DNA of 64,000 nucleotides, taken from assembly GCF_026016325.1 (NCBI RefSeq), contig NZ_CP087203.1:3782001-3846000 (forward strand). The letters run 5' to 3'. Below, one piece after another: positions 46,540 to 54,200 of this stretch. The DNA comes from Pseudomonas sp. B21-056. GTDB taxonomy: Bacteria; Pseudomonadota; Gammaproteobacteria; Pseudomonadales; Pseudomonadaceae. Numbering within the stretch: position 1 is the first letter of the stretch; the number at the start of each line of letters is the position of its first letter. Under the pieces are notes generated by a model. It made no database searches, was not told where the DNA came from, and saw only the letters and a list, made by a program, of their open reading frames with translations. The translations under genes and the position numbers were made by a program.

Positions 46540-46812
46540 ATGACTAGATACATGCCCATCACTGGCATCGACTGCACCCCCGCAACCCTGCTCATCGACA
46601 CCGAAGCGCCGCTCGATGTCCTCTTCGAAACTGCCGACTACCGTATTCGTAGCGTGACCCAGGTGTTGGAGAATATTGCGTTTCGCTCAGAGATCGGCTC
46701 GGATACGGTGGTGCTATCTGATTTTTGCAAAATGCTGACGATAGCGCTGCGCGATGGGTGTGATGTGATGGATGTGATTGGGAGGCGGTTGCGGGAGCTG
46801 GCTGCCGAATAA
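46540..46812 (+). CDS. DUF3077 family protein
   Basis: 90 residues: MTRYMPITGIDCTPATLLID, then APLDVLFETADYRIRSVTQV and LENIAFRSE. This short family is common in Pseudomonas and has no known function. No membrane segment. Followed by a hairpin at 46816-46842. Confidence 0.8.
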   Translation: MTRYMPITGIDCTPATLLIDTEAPLDVLFETADYRIRSVTQVLENIAFRSEIGSDTVVLSDFCKMLTIALRDGCDVMDVIGRRLRELAAE

Positions 46813-46815
46813 TCA

Positions 46816-46842
46816 AAGCGGGCGACTGAAGGTCGTCCGCTT
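46816..46842 (+). terminator. Hairpin terminator after the DUF3077 gene
   Basis: AAGCGGGCGAC pairs with GTCGTCCGCTT (one G-T pair) around a five-base loop, four bases after the stop codon, followed by a short T-containing run. Confidence 0.55.
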
Positions 46843-46872
46843 TACTCTCAGGCAGTATGTACTGGCGGTTCG

Positions 46873-46943
46873 TCAATATTCCAACTTCTTGATTTTGCGT
46901 AAGAACATTCGGGGAGCCCTCAGGGACAGATTTGCCTGTCCCT
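46873..46943. mobile_element. Relic of the IS4-type element end plus a terminator-like hairpin
   Basis: Bases 46873-46925 nearly duplicate 50665-50716, the end of the IS downstream of 50607 (shared TATTCCAACTTCTTGATTTT, GCGTAAGAA and CGGGGA.CCCTCAG). The relic runs into CAGGGACAG/CTGTCCCTG, a perfect nine-base stem (46921-46944) followed by TTTT, a good rho-independent terminator on the plus strand. Confidence 0.7.
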
Positions 46944-46959
46944 GTTTTCCCCGTTTCGA

Positions 46960-47514
46960 TTACCTAGGAACAACGACAGGAATGATCATCGGCGAAGGCG
47001 GCGCGGGTGGGTTGATCATGCCTTGGCTTTCCACCACCGGCACGCCTTTGCGCTTGATGCTTTCGAACAGACTTTCCGTGGCCGCTCCATCGACATACCC
47101 CCCTTCGTCAATGGATGCACTGAGCGCCAACTGACGGCGCTCCTCGGTCAGTTGGAGCTGCTTGGTCCGCACGAAGGTATATAACGAAATTTCTTTCAGC
47201 GCCGTTAGATCTACATGGGCGATTTCGACGTATTTCATCGCCTTGGCGTCCCATCCCTGCATATAAAGCCCCTTGGAGTTCAGCGCATAGGTGCAGAAAT
47301 AATAGGTGCCCGTATTCGAGCCTGGGGTTGAAACAACCAAGGAACAACGACCGTGCTGGAGGATGGGATCGGTCAGCTCAGGATAATCTTTGACAAGTTG
47401 CGAAGGGAACTGCGTGCGGTCGTAGTAGATCGTGGCTTTGTCGTAGGGTGTTGTATTGCAAGCGGATAGAAGCATTGTTGTTGATAGGAGGAGAGACGAG
47501 TAGAAATGACGCAT
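46960..47514 (-). CDS. Hypothetical lipoprotein
   Basis: 184 residues with a lipoprotein signal, MRHFYSSLLLSTTMLLSACN, lipobox LSAC (Cys19). The mature part is mixed, with two further Cys in GRCSLVV and YYFCTYA, and a Pro-rich end (INPPAPPSPMIIPVVVPR). No family recognised. It is last in the row of small minus-strand genes downstream of the haemagglutinin gene. Confidence 0.75.
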   Translation of the reverse strand: MRHFYSSLLLSTTMLLSACNTTPYDKATIYYDRTQFPSQLVKDYPELTDPILQHGRCSLVVSTPGSNTGTYYFCTYALNSKGLYMQGWDAKAMKYVEIAHVDLTALKEISLYTFVRTKQLQLTEERRQLALSASIDEGGYVDGAATESLFESIKRKGVPVVESQGMINPPAPPSPMIIPVVVPR

Positions 47515-47586
47515 TGGTTATCCTTAGGTGATTAATTTAGAGCGTGTGGAGGCTAAGACGGAGATGCCCTGTGTGTGTGCGCCGTT

Positions 47587-47877
47587 CTACAAAGCAACTA
47601 GAGAAATGGGAAGTTCAACACAACCACCATCGACGTAGCCCCAAGATATCGCAGACAGCTTTTTAGACACCCCATGATCAAACGGCATAAGCGACATTAA
47701 AAAAACCTCCAATTCATCACTGCATTCAACTCCCCTTATACCTCCACTCTCATACAGCCTTCCCACTAGACTAAACTCAATACCATCAACCAGAAAAACA
47801 TAGGTCATTTCACAAGTAACTTCCGAGTAAACCATGAACCAAACGAAAACACTACTGCCTAAAAACGGAGCGACCAT
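47587..47877 (-). CDS. Small hypothetical protein, probable orphan immunity protein C
   Basis: 96 residues from ATG 47877, chosen because AAGGAGG lies six bases upstream. Begins MVAPFLGSSVFVWFMVYSEV, then CEMTYVFLVDGIEFSLVGRL and a Cys-containing acidic end. AT-richer than the chromosome core. It overlaps the last codons of a truncated reading frame (47852-47957), the order expected for toxin then immunity. No family recognised; the immunity role is inferred from context. Confidence 0.6.
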   Translation of the reverse strand: MVAPFLGSSVFVWFMVYSEVTCEMTYVFLVDGIEFSLVGRLYESGGIRGVECSDELEVFLMSLMPFDHGVSKKLSAISWGYVDGGCVELPISLVAL

Positions 47878-47957
47878 TCCAAACCTCCTTAAACCGCTCA
47901 ACTTCCATCTTATATTGAGCACCGCCAAATGGATCTTTAATATTCTCAAAGATCAAA
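47852..47957 (-). pseudogene. Truncated toxin C-terminus C
   Basis: An uninterrupted frame without a start: LIFENIKDPFGGAQYKMEVE then RFKEVWNGRSVFRQ and TAG at 47852-47854. The sequence has clear coding character. Its upstream part is cut at the GGGGACAG boundary of a small mobile-element relic at 47961. It overlaps the start of the gene at 47587-47877. I read it as the tail of a displaced polymorphic toxin; the family is unknown. Confidence 0.55.
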
Positions 47958-47960
47958 GAA

Positions 47961-48120
47961 GGGGACAGATTTGAACGGCACTTACTTAACCTTCTTCGGA
48001 TGCCCATTCTTCCTGACCTCAGCCCTTGCTAATCGACGTGTTTTCATCAATGTCTAGTCCTGAAACAGGTGTATACCTATTTCAGGACTAGACATTGGGA
48101 TCCCTCAGAATCCGTCCCCT
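47961..48120. mobile_element. Small mobile-element relic with GGGGACAG-type ends
   Basis: About 160 bases flanked by GGGGACAGATT (47961) and GAATCCGTCCCC (ending about 48120), the latter differing by one base from the IS4-type inverted repeat. Inside is a 21-codon minus-strand frame (47982-48047, MKTRRLARAEVRKNGHPKKV plus K), resembling a transposase C-terminus, and a 50-base palindrome. Not autonomous. Confidence 0.5.
48048..48097. repeat. 50-base near-perfect palindrome
   Basis: Arms CAATGTCTAGTCCTGAAA and its complement TTTCAGGACTAGACATTG enclose AGGT-GTAT-ACCT with only one mismatched pair (48066/48079); symmetry axis at 48072.5. It looks like two terminal inverted repeats of an insertion element joined with no body between them. 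Confidence 0.8.
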
Positions 48121-48288
48121 TTTTTGGTCCCTTTTTTTGCACCACCGCTAACAATAACCGCCCCAACCGCTCTCGGCTAATTACCCACGTAAAGCTGCCA
48201 ATCCGGATGGTAAGGATCAGCCTTATTTCGTCCGTAATAGTGGCAAGGCTAGCTGGCTTGGGAGCTTCCGCTGTTGCTTTTGCGCCAA
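48121..48288. other. Degenerate intergenic stretch
   Basis: Begins with a T-rich CCCTTTTTTT run. Short frames with some coding flavour exist on both strands (for example NYPRKAANPDGKDQPYFVRN on plus) but none has a start or ribosome site. Probably debris of a replaced gene. Confidence 0.35.
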
Positions 48289-48687
48289 CTATACTTTAGG
48301 AGATATCTGCCTCATCCAATCCTCTCGAAGCCCAACCAAAATATTCATAACATTAGAATAAGTCAAGAATGGTAAAAATAACGCAAAATTAGAGAAGCCA
48401 CATTTCACATCTAAGGGAACGTAAAAATCAACGTCCCCCGAGCGACTCGCATTCGAAAAAAGTTCTACACCCAGGTGACTTTCAATACTAGAAATATCAG
48501 CAAACAACAACTTATTTGCAACCTCATCATTCCCAAAGACAAAACCGTCAACATATACATTCAACCTTCCACCCTCTATTTCAGTAGAAAATAAAATTTC
48601 ACCCTCTTCAGCTTCCTCATAAAAGACCCCACGACCTAAGGCCTCAACATTTCTCATCCTTTTTTTAAGTGTTCGACGAATCCTCAT
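48289..48687 (-). CDS. Small hypothetical protein, probable orphan immunity protein B
   Basis: 132 residues. ATG 48687 has AAGGAG seven bases upstream. Begins MRIRRTLKKRMRNVEALGRG, with acidic EEAEEGEILFSTEIEGG and later YVPLDVKCGFSNFALFLPFL. AT-rich relative to the genome. The start overlaps the TGA of a truncated frame (ATGA, 48684-48687), the classic toxin/immunity coupling. Family unknown. Confidence 0.65.
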   Translation of the reverse strand: MRIRRTLKKRMRNVEALGRGVFYEEAEEGEILFSTEIEGGRLNVYVDGFVFGNDEVANKLLFADISSIESHLGVELFSNASRSGDVDFYVPLDVKCGFSNFALFLPFLTYSNVMNILVGLREDWMRQISPKV

Positions 48688-48746
48688 TGTCTAACTCCTT
48701 TTAAAAAATCCCTCAAGCCAGCAGAAAAAATTACTCTGACAGGTCG
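48684..48746 (-). pseudogene. Truncated toxin C-terminus B
   Basis: Frame RPVRVIFSAGLRDFLKGVRQ then TGA, overlapping the immunity-like gene start by four bases. An in-frame TAG stands directly upstream (48747-48749), so only the last 20 codons survive. The ribosome site of the downstream gene lies inside these codons. Interpreted as the remnant of a toxin tail. Confidence 0.5.
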
Positions 48747-48814
48747 CTATGCATCCCCCAGAAGGCTCAAAGCTTGGGACAAGTAGTTTTGATAGTGTTA
48801 ATCAGAATTTTTCC

Positions 48815-49015
48815 TTAGCTTTCCTGCGACTGGGACTGAGCATAAGCAAGCATTTTCTTCAATGGTCCTGCTAATTCAGCGGCCCCATCAGCACCAACGC
48901 CGATGAATCCTTTCGAAGTCCCTATCGCAAACTCATCAAATGTTATTTTACTTCCGCTCATGGTGACTCTTGGAGAGTAGATGGTTCCTACACCATTAGC
49001 TGCATCAAAAAACAC
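48815..49015 (-). CDS. Small hypothetical protein
   Basis: 66 residues from GTG 49015 with AAGGA about ten bases upstream: MFFDAANGVGTIYSPRVTMS, then FDEFAIGTSKGFIGVGADGA and a tail AQSQSQES. An in-frame stop lies 11 codons before. It sits between two remnant toxin/immunity pairs and may be another immunity protein or a shortened gene. No family recognised. Confidence 0.5.
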   Translation of the reverse strand: MFFDAANGVGTIYSPRVTMSGSKITFDEFAIGTSKGFIGVGADGAAELAGPLKKMLAYAQSQSQES

Positions 49016-49054
49016 TTTACCTAATTCCTTAGGTATTTATTTTGCACCAAAAAA

Positions 49055-49294
49055 TTAATTTTGTGGGCTCGGGATGACCTCTTGACCATTTATAAACACT
49101 GAAACCACGCTACCTTCCCAACCATAAAAAATTATTCCTTTATCGAAATACTCCACTTCAAAACTTCCATCAACTGCCCCCCCTTGCCCCACGACATCAA
49201 CCGACACTCCGGGATCAAGACAGTATTCCTCAGCCCAAGGCTCGATAATAAGCAGCATGACTTCAGATGTTCCATTGATGCAGCTTATTTTCAT
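49055..49294 (-). CDS. Small hypothetical protein, probable orphan immunity protein A
   Basis: 79 residues, MKISCINGTSEVMLLIIEPW then AEEYCLDPGVSVDVVGQGGA, a compact beta-rich acidic protein ending QEVIPSPQN. It begins nine bases after the stop of a truncated frame (49304-49381). No strong ribosome site. Its location suggests an immunity role; no family is known to me. Confidence 0.62.
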   Translation of the reverse strand: MKISCINGTSEVMLLIIEPWAEEYCLDPGVSVDVVGQGGAVDGSFEVEYFDKGIIFYGWEGSVVSVFINGQEVIPSPQN

Positions 49295-49303
49295 GGCGTC
49301 TTT

Positions 49304-49381
49304 TAATTCCAGTTATCTAAAATTTTCTGCATAAGCTCAACACGATTTTTTGCAGTAATATTATTTGCATTCCTATGAAAA
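49304..49381 (-). pseudogene. Truncated toxin C-terminus A, cut by the IS
   Basis: Open frame HRNANNITAKNRVELMQKIL then DNWN and TAA (49304-49306). It has clear coding character, no start, and stops being readable at the left end of the insertion element at 49384. Directly upstream of the small gene at 49055-49294. It probably is the last 24 codons of a nuclease-like toxin domain; the fold cannot be told from this piece. Confidence 0.6.
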
Positions 49382-49383
49382 AA

Positions 49384-49407
49384 GGGGACAGATTCTGAGG
49401 GATCCCC
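49384..49407. repeat. IS left inverted repeat
   Basis: 24 bases, exact complement of 50703-50726. Confidence 0.9.
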
Positions 49408-49413
49408 ACAAAT

Positions 49414-50607
49414 CTACTCCAATGCCTGCGCCTCTTGATGTACCTCTGCGCGCAGCGCGTGCTCAAGCCTCTCCAAGGTGCTTCGAGAATTTGAGCCGCG
49501 TCCGCTGCGCCAGTATTCCAAGCCCAGCCGCCAAAGCGATAGCACTCGTCGGCGTTTAAGGCTGTTGCTTTGAAATCGGCGCTCATGACCCGCCTCGCGG
49601 GCCTGCAACCCCGTTAAACAAATGATGTAATTAGCCAGAGCCGAGATCAGCAAAAGCACTTCGATTCGGCGTGGGCAGCGACTCCGATGGCGAATGATGC
49701 CTACCCCAAAATACTCACTTTTTACATCCCTGAAGCCTTCTTCTATCTGCATGCGCTGTTTATAAATGGCCACGATTTTCGATGGGTTCCATTGATCTTC
49801 CGGCAGGTTGCTGGCCAACAACCAGGGCTCTCGTTCACGATTGGCCGATTGCCTACTGAGTTTGTTTTTGGCAATTGAGCCGGTGACACGCTGGTGTTTG
49901 CGACCCTTTGCCGAATGCCTAACGCAATACAGATGAATGATGTGCGGAGCGCTCTGGGTCATCTCGATCCGTCCCAGTGACTTCGGTGAGGACGATGCCA
50001 AAGCGTAGAGGCTTTTAACGGGTAGCCAAGTGTCTGCGTCGTTTCGGTAGAGATCCCGATTACGTACACGTCCCACGTAATACCAGCCTTGCGCTTCGAC
50101 GGCTTTGATCCATGGCCGGCGAAAACCTGCATCAGCCACAAGGATCGGAACGCAGTCTTTGGGGAGCATTTCGGCCAGCGTTTGTAGCAGTCGTTTTTGA
50201 TATTTCGGACAACCCTCGCGTTCGTGAACACTCTCGTAGATCGGGAACGAACGTCCTGCCAAAGGGACGGCAGCGCGCAACAAAAAGAACTCTCCAGCCG
50301 CATCAATAGGTGACCAGTCAACCAGGATCAACGGATGCTTCAGCGAGCCCAGCAATGCTCGCAGCATGACCCAGTAGAACAACGGGCGCTCGGTTCGCAG
50401 ATGCCGATTACCCAGCAACCGATCCACTCGCTTGATGGTGTGTTTGGGATAGGCTTTGCTCGGCAAGAATCGACCAAGCCCCGTCAGAGTGAGCCGACGT
50501 CCTCGGAGTAAAGCGCTGACACAACACATCAACGTTTTCAGACGATGAGAATGAACATCGGGAAGTGCCTGGGCGAGCGCGCTGTGTAAGAATCGGATGG
50601 CCTGCAT
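49414..50607 (-). CDS. IS4-family transposase (DDE)
   Basis: 397 residues. Catalytic Asp in LILVDWSPIDA, second Asp in ILVADAGFRRPW, and the IS4 YREK signature in YKQRMQIEEGFRDVK, with spacing Y-2-R-3-E-6-K intact. Full length with good start, so the element is potentially active. Confidence 0.93.
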   Translation of the reverse strand: MQAIRFLHSALAQALPDVHSHRLKTLMCCVSALLRGRRLTLTGLGRFLPSKAYPKHTIKRVDRLLGNRHLRTERPLFYWVMLRALLGSLKHPLILVDWSPIDAAGEFFLLRAAVPLAGRSFPIYESVHEREGCPKYQKRLLQTLAEMLPKDCVPILVADAGFRRPWIKAVEAQGWYYVGRVRNRDLYRNDADTWLPVKSLYALASSSPKSLGRIEMTQSAPHIIHLYCVRHSAKGRKHQRVTGSIAKNKLSRQSANREREPWLLASNLPEDQWNPSKIVAIYKQRMQIEEGFRDVKSEYFGVGIIRHRSRCPRRIEVLLLISALANYIICLTGLQAREAGHERRFQSNSLKRRRVLSLWRLGLEYWRSGRGSNSRSTLERLEHALRAEVHQEAQALE

Positions 50608-50702
50608 GGGTCGGGATCTTGTTTTGTGTGGTGCAACACAAGCTGCCGATTCATGCAGGTCTCTTCAATATTCCAACTTCTTGATTTTGCGTAAGAAAAT
50701 TC

Positions 50703-50726
50703 GGGGATCCCTCAGAATCTGTCCCC
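50703..50726. repeat. IS right inverted repeat
   Basis: 24 bases, exact complement of 49384-49407, followed by a T-run and a second CGTCCCC. Confidence 0.9.
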
Positions 50727-50745
50727 TTTTTCGTCCCCTTTTTCC

Positions 50746-50800
50746 GTTGATGAATGCGGCGCTGGAAGGCATCGGTATCGTCCTGCTACCGCAGACACTT
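50746..50800 (+). pseudogene. Fragment resembling a LysR regulator C-terminal domain
   Basis: A short frame MNAALEGIGIVLLPQTLAIV matches the 'AALxGxGIxLLP' stretch of LysR substrate domains but is cut on both sides. The hairpin CCACGCT-CC-AGCGTGG (50812-50827) follows. It probably is debris carried between mobile elements. Confidence 0.4.
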
Positions 50801-50871
50801 GCGATCGTTCCCACGCTCCAGCGTGGCAGTGACCATTTCCCCTTGAAAAATTAGGCCGCCACAATTCGCAT

Positions 50872-51246
50872 CTACCCCTTTAGGATATCTTCGATTTTCA
50901 TTTTATCGGAACAGCGAAAAACCACTTCAAGTTCATGTGCATCATCACCATGCCAATCAAGCACTGAATCACGCAGAATCTCCAAATATATTTTCAGTTC
51001 TTTTCTATCTAATGAAGGTAAAGCCTCGTGAAAGACCACTATTTTATGGCAAGGAATCCACTCAAAATCCCTCAAGCAATCATATAACGCGTCCCAATTA
51101 AACCCAAAATACCCCGGAAACCATAGCAAATAATACAACGACTTAATAAGTTCATCCGACACGCCTATACCAGGATCAACCCTGACATAAAACACCTTGG
51201 CCGAATCGTAGGAAGGCGCCTGCTCTGTAAAAACGAAAGGTAGCAT
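50872..51246 (-). CDS. Barstar-family immunity protein
   Basis: 124 residues. ATG 51246 has AAGGAG six bases upstream. The barstar hallmark YYLLWFPGYFGFNWDALYDC followed by LRDFEWIPCHK is clear; these acidic helix residues plug the active site of barnase-type RNases. It starts 13 bases after the end of a gene whose C-terminus is a barnase/RNase Sa-like domain, so this is a cognate toxin/immunity pair. Confidence 0.9.
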   Translation of the reverse strand: MLPFVFTEQAPSYDSAKVFYVRVDPGIGVSDELIKSLYYLLWFPGYFGFNWDALYDCLRDFEWIPCHKIVVFHEALPSLDRKELKIYLEILRDSVLDWHGDDAHELEVVFRCSDKMKIEDILKG

Positions 51247-51259
51247 TTGCAACTCCTTC

Positions 51260-54200
51260 TCAATTCTTTATTAAAATAAAGGTTTTATAATGATCTGACG
51301 TATAATACATCTCCCCCCCCTTTCCAACAACTATACGCTGCGGCCCAGGCCCTGAGATGCCAGGAGAAGGATGCACATATTCCTTATAGTACCCCGCAGG
51401 CTGCACTGGCAGATCCCCTCCGTTATTCTTAAATACAGAGCCATCGTTTTTATGCGGATAGGAACCACCTGATTTTATCCGATCTAATGTCGGACCCAGA
51501 TCCACAGTACCTTGGTAGACTTTTCCTGTTTTTTGATCAACAACTGTTGCGCCTTCAATAAAGCGAGTATTTATCGGACATGGCCCAGTGTTGTGTACCC
51601 ATGTTTTCAGTTTACCAACATAGAACGTATGACCGATATCGACCGTGAGGTTGTAAGTTTTGCCTTGCGGTTGAAACAGTTCCAGCGACGTGACCCGTGT
51701 CGATACATTCTCGCTTGAACCATCCCCTAAAGACTGGAGCAAATCGCCCGCTTCAAGGTCAATAACGGGAATAAAGTCATGCTTTGCCGGTACATAGAAC
51801 GGATGCGACGGCGTTACCAGCAGCGTTTCACTCTCAGCCGCACCGTCTTTACGGATGCTCGTGAGTCTGAGCTTGTAGATAGGCTGGTCGGAGCGTTTGT
51901 GGGTCGCTAGAATGGCGGCCGCAAATGGCTCACCTCCGTTTTCAGGCTTGCTCCAGACGGTGTCGCCAACCTTGAGCGTTTCGATCGCCTTGGCACCCGA
52001 AGGGGTGGCGACCATGGTGCCGGCAGCGAAGCAGCACGGTCCTTTTCCGGCCCCTGGATTCACACCGAGCCCATCGGCATCCGTCGACACACCATTGCCG
52101 GTTTTCCCGCCTTTACCAACGCCCGCAACAACCTTGGTCCCCCACCCCTCGGTCAGCAACGTATTGCCCATGTTGCTGATCATGGCGGCTCTTTCGGCCA
52201 CGCTGAGTTTGCGACCTGCCGCATCGTCCAGCCAGGAGGTCTTGTTCTCCCACTCCTTGAGATTGGCGCTCTCGGCGGGCGTCAACCAACCCTCCTTGAT
52301 GTACTTGGCCGTGATGATCTGGTCATCGGTCACATAGGTATTTCCCCAAGGGTCATACCCTTGGGCCGGTTGTGCAATCAGCCCTGGATTGCCCACCAGC
52401 ATCCCTACCATGTCATAGGAGACCTTGTTCCGGTAGAAGCTGAGCAACTCTTGCGCAACCGGGTCGTCCATGGCAATGGTGTTGGCTTTCAGGCCTTCGA
52501 CACAGGCCCGGGTTTCGCACAGGTCGATCAACTGCGAACGTTCGGCCGAGATCTTTTCAAACTTGCCTATCAGGTCGCGCTGCTTCGCTTCGGTGCAATT
52601 TCTGCCGGACTTACAGGCCTTCAGTTCGTTAAGCAACCGCTCGGCGGTTGGGTGGTCGAGGCTGTTGAACTTGGTGGCCTGTTGGGCGACCCAGCCCGCC
52701 ACTTCCTGTTCTTTATCAGAGCCGCCTGCGGCTGCCGAGACCGTTACGCCGATCAATTGCGAGGTCATTGCCAGCAGTTGATCATGCATGTCCCCCACGA
52801 AGATCTTGTCGCCGACCGCGGCGACAAACGCCTCATTGGCACCAGCTGCCAAGGCCCCAGTCCGGAAGCTGCCTCCGGCCGCTTCCGCGATCAGCCCACC
52901 GACAATCGCATGTGCACCAACCTTGGCCGGAATCCCGGTGAATTCCAGCTGGGTACCCAACCGGTTATAGATGGAGGCCGACAGGACATCCGCGGCCGCG
53001 CTGATACTGGCCTGCGCCAGATTGTTCTTGAGGCTGCCACCATTGATCGCGGTATTGGTGACCGCACCAAAGCCCTTTTCAGCCAAGGTGTAACCGACAA
53101 ACTTGGTCAGGCCATCGGTGCTGGCCAGTTCAAAGCCGTGGGTCGCTTTACTGGCATTTTCGGCGGAAACACCGAACGCCTTATCCAGAACACCCGATGC
53201 AAAACCCGCAGCCAGCCCACTGGTCAAATACCCCTTGAGGCTTTCCGTCGAGGTGACATCCTTGAGGACCGCACCCAAGTTGCCCTTGTTGTTTATCGTA
53301 CTGACTACCGACTGGACCACGGCAGCGGTGTAGGCTGCCGATGCGGCCGCACCAATCGCCGCGGCGGTGGTCGCACTGATCCCCACAGCCGTCGCGGCCC
53401 CGCTTGCGCTGGCGCCAACGGTAGCGGCAGTTCCCGAACCCGCCGTCAGTACCGTCACGATAATAACCACCGCCAGCATTGTCCCCGTGCCCATGCCGGA
53501 GTTGCTGTATTTGAAGGAGTCGTGGACCTCTTTCACGCGCTGCCAATCGACATCGCCACGCTGCTCGGCTTCTTTGAGCCAGGCCAACTGAGGGTCCGCC
53601 TGAACCATCGCATCAATGGTCTGGCTGACCGTCTTCTGGTCAATTTGCTTGATGTCGATATGCACGCCCTTGGCGGCGGTGATCGCCAGGGAGCCCTTGC
53701 TGATCAATTCGCTCTGACGCAAGGTTTCGTCGGTATGCCCCTTACCCTTCGAGGAATTCCACGCGAGGCTGTTATTGCTCTTCTCGTGGCTTTCCTGGCT
53801 CAGATCCTTGACGCCCTCGAAGGTGATGGCTCCGCCACTTCTCAGCGTCAGATCCGCGCCACTTTCAAGCTTCGCGACCTGATAACGTTGGTCACCACCA
53901 CTGACAAGCGTCAGATCACTCCCCGTGGTGATCTGGGTGCCAAGGTTGATGGTTTTGGTCACCTCATCGTGTCTGGTCTGCTTGCGCCCCCAACTGCCCT
54001 TTTTCTTTTTGTCATACAGCGAGTAATCCGTGTCCTGGGCCGCCAGTACATCGAGTTGTCCAACCGCTGCCAGGTAGGCCTCGTTGCCGGCATTGATTCG
54101 ACTAGAAATCAGCGCCATATCTTTGCCGGCATTGAAAGTAACGTCTTGCCCCGCGCTCACGACACTGGAAATTTGCTTGACGTGATCTTCCTGTATCGTG

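Larger units (their letters stand above)
49384..50726 (-). mobile_element. IS4-family insertion sequence (1343 bp)
   Basis: Bounded by perfect 24-base inverted repeats at 49384-49407 and 50703-50726, each starting GGGGACAGATTCTGAGGGAT from the outside. It contains one transposase gene. The ends are flanked by A-run and T-run; I see no clear target duplication. It separates the live toxin/immunity pair from the remnants. Confidence 0.9.

Noticed and set aside
47587-47949. Longer 120-codon version of the small gene ending at 47587
   Set aside because: The ATG at 47877 has an excellent AAGGAGG, and the upstream part overlaps a different coding frame (toxin tail).
48069-48299. 76-codon plus-strand frame
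   Set aside because: It starts in a palindrome and crosses a T-rich relic end; no ribosome site and no family.
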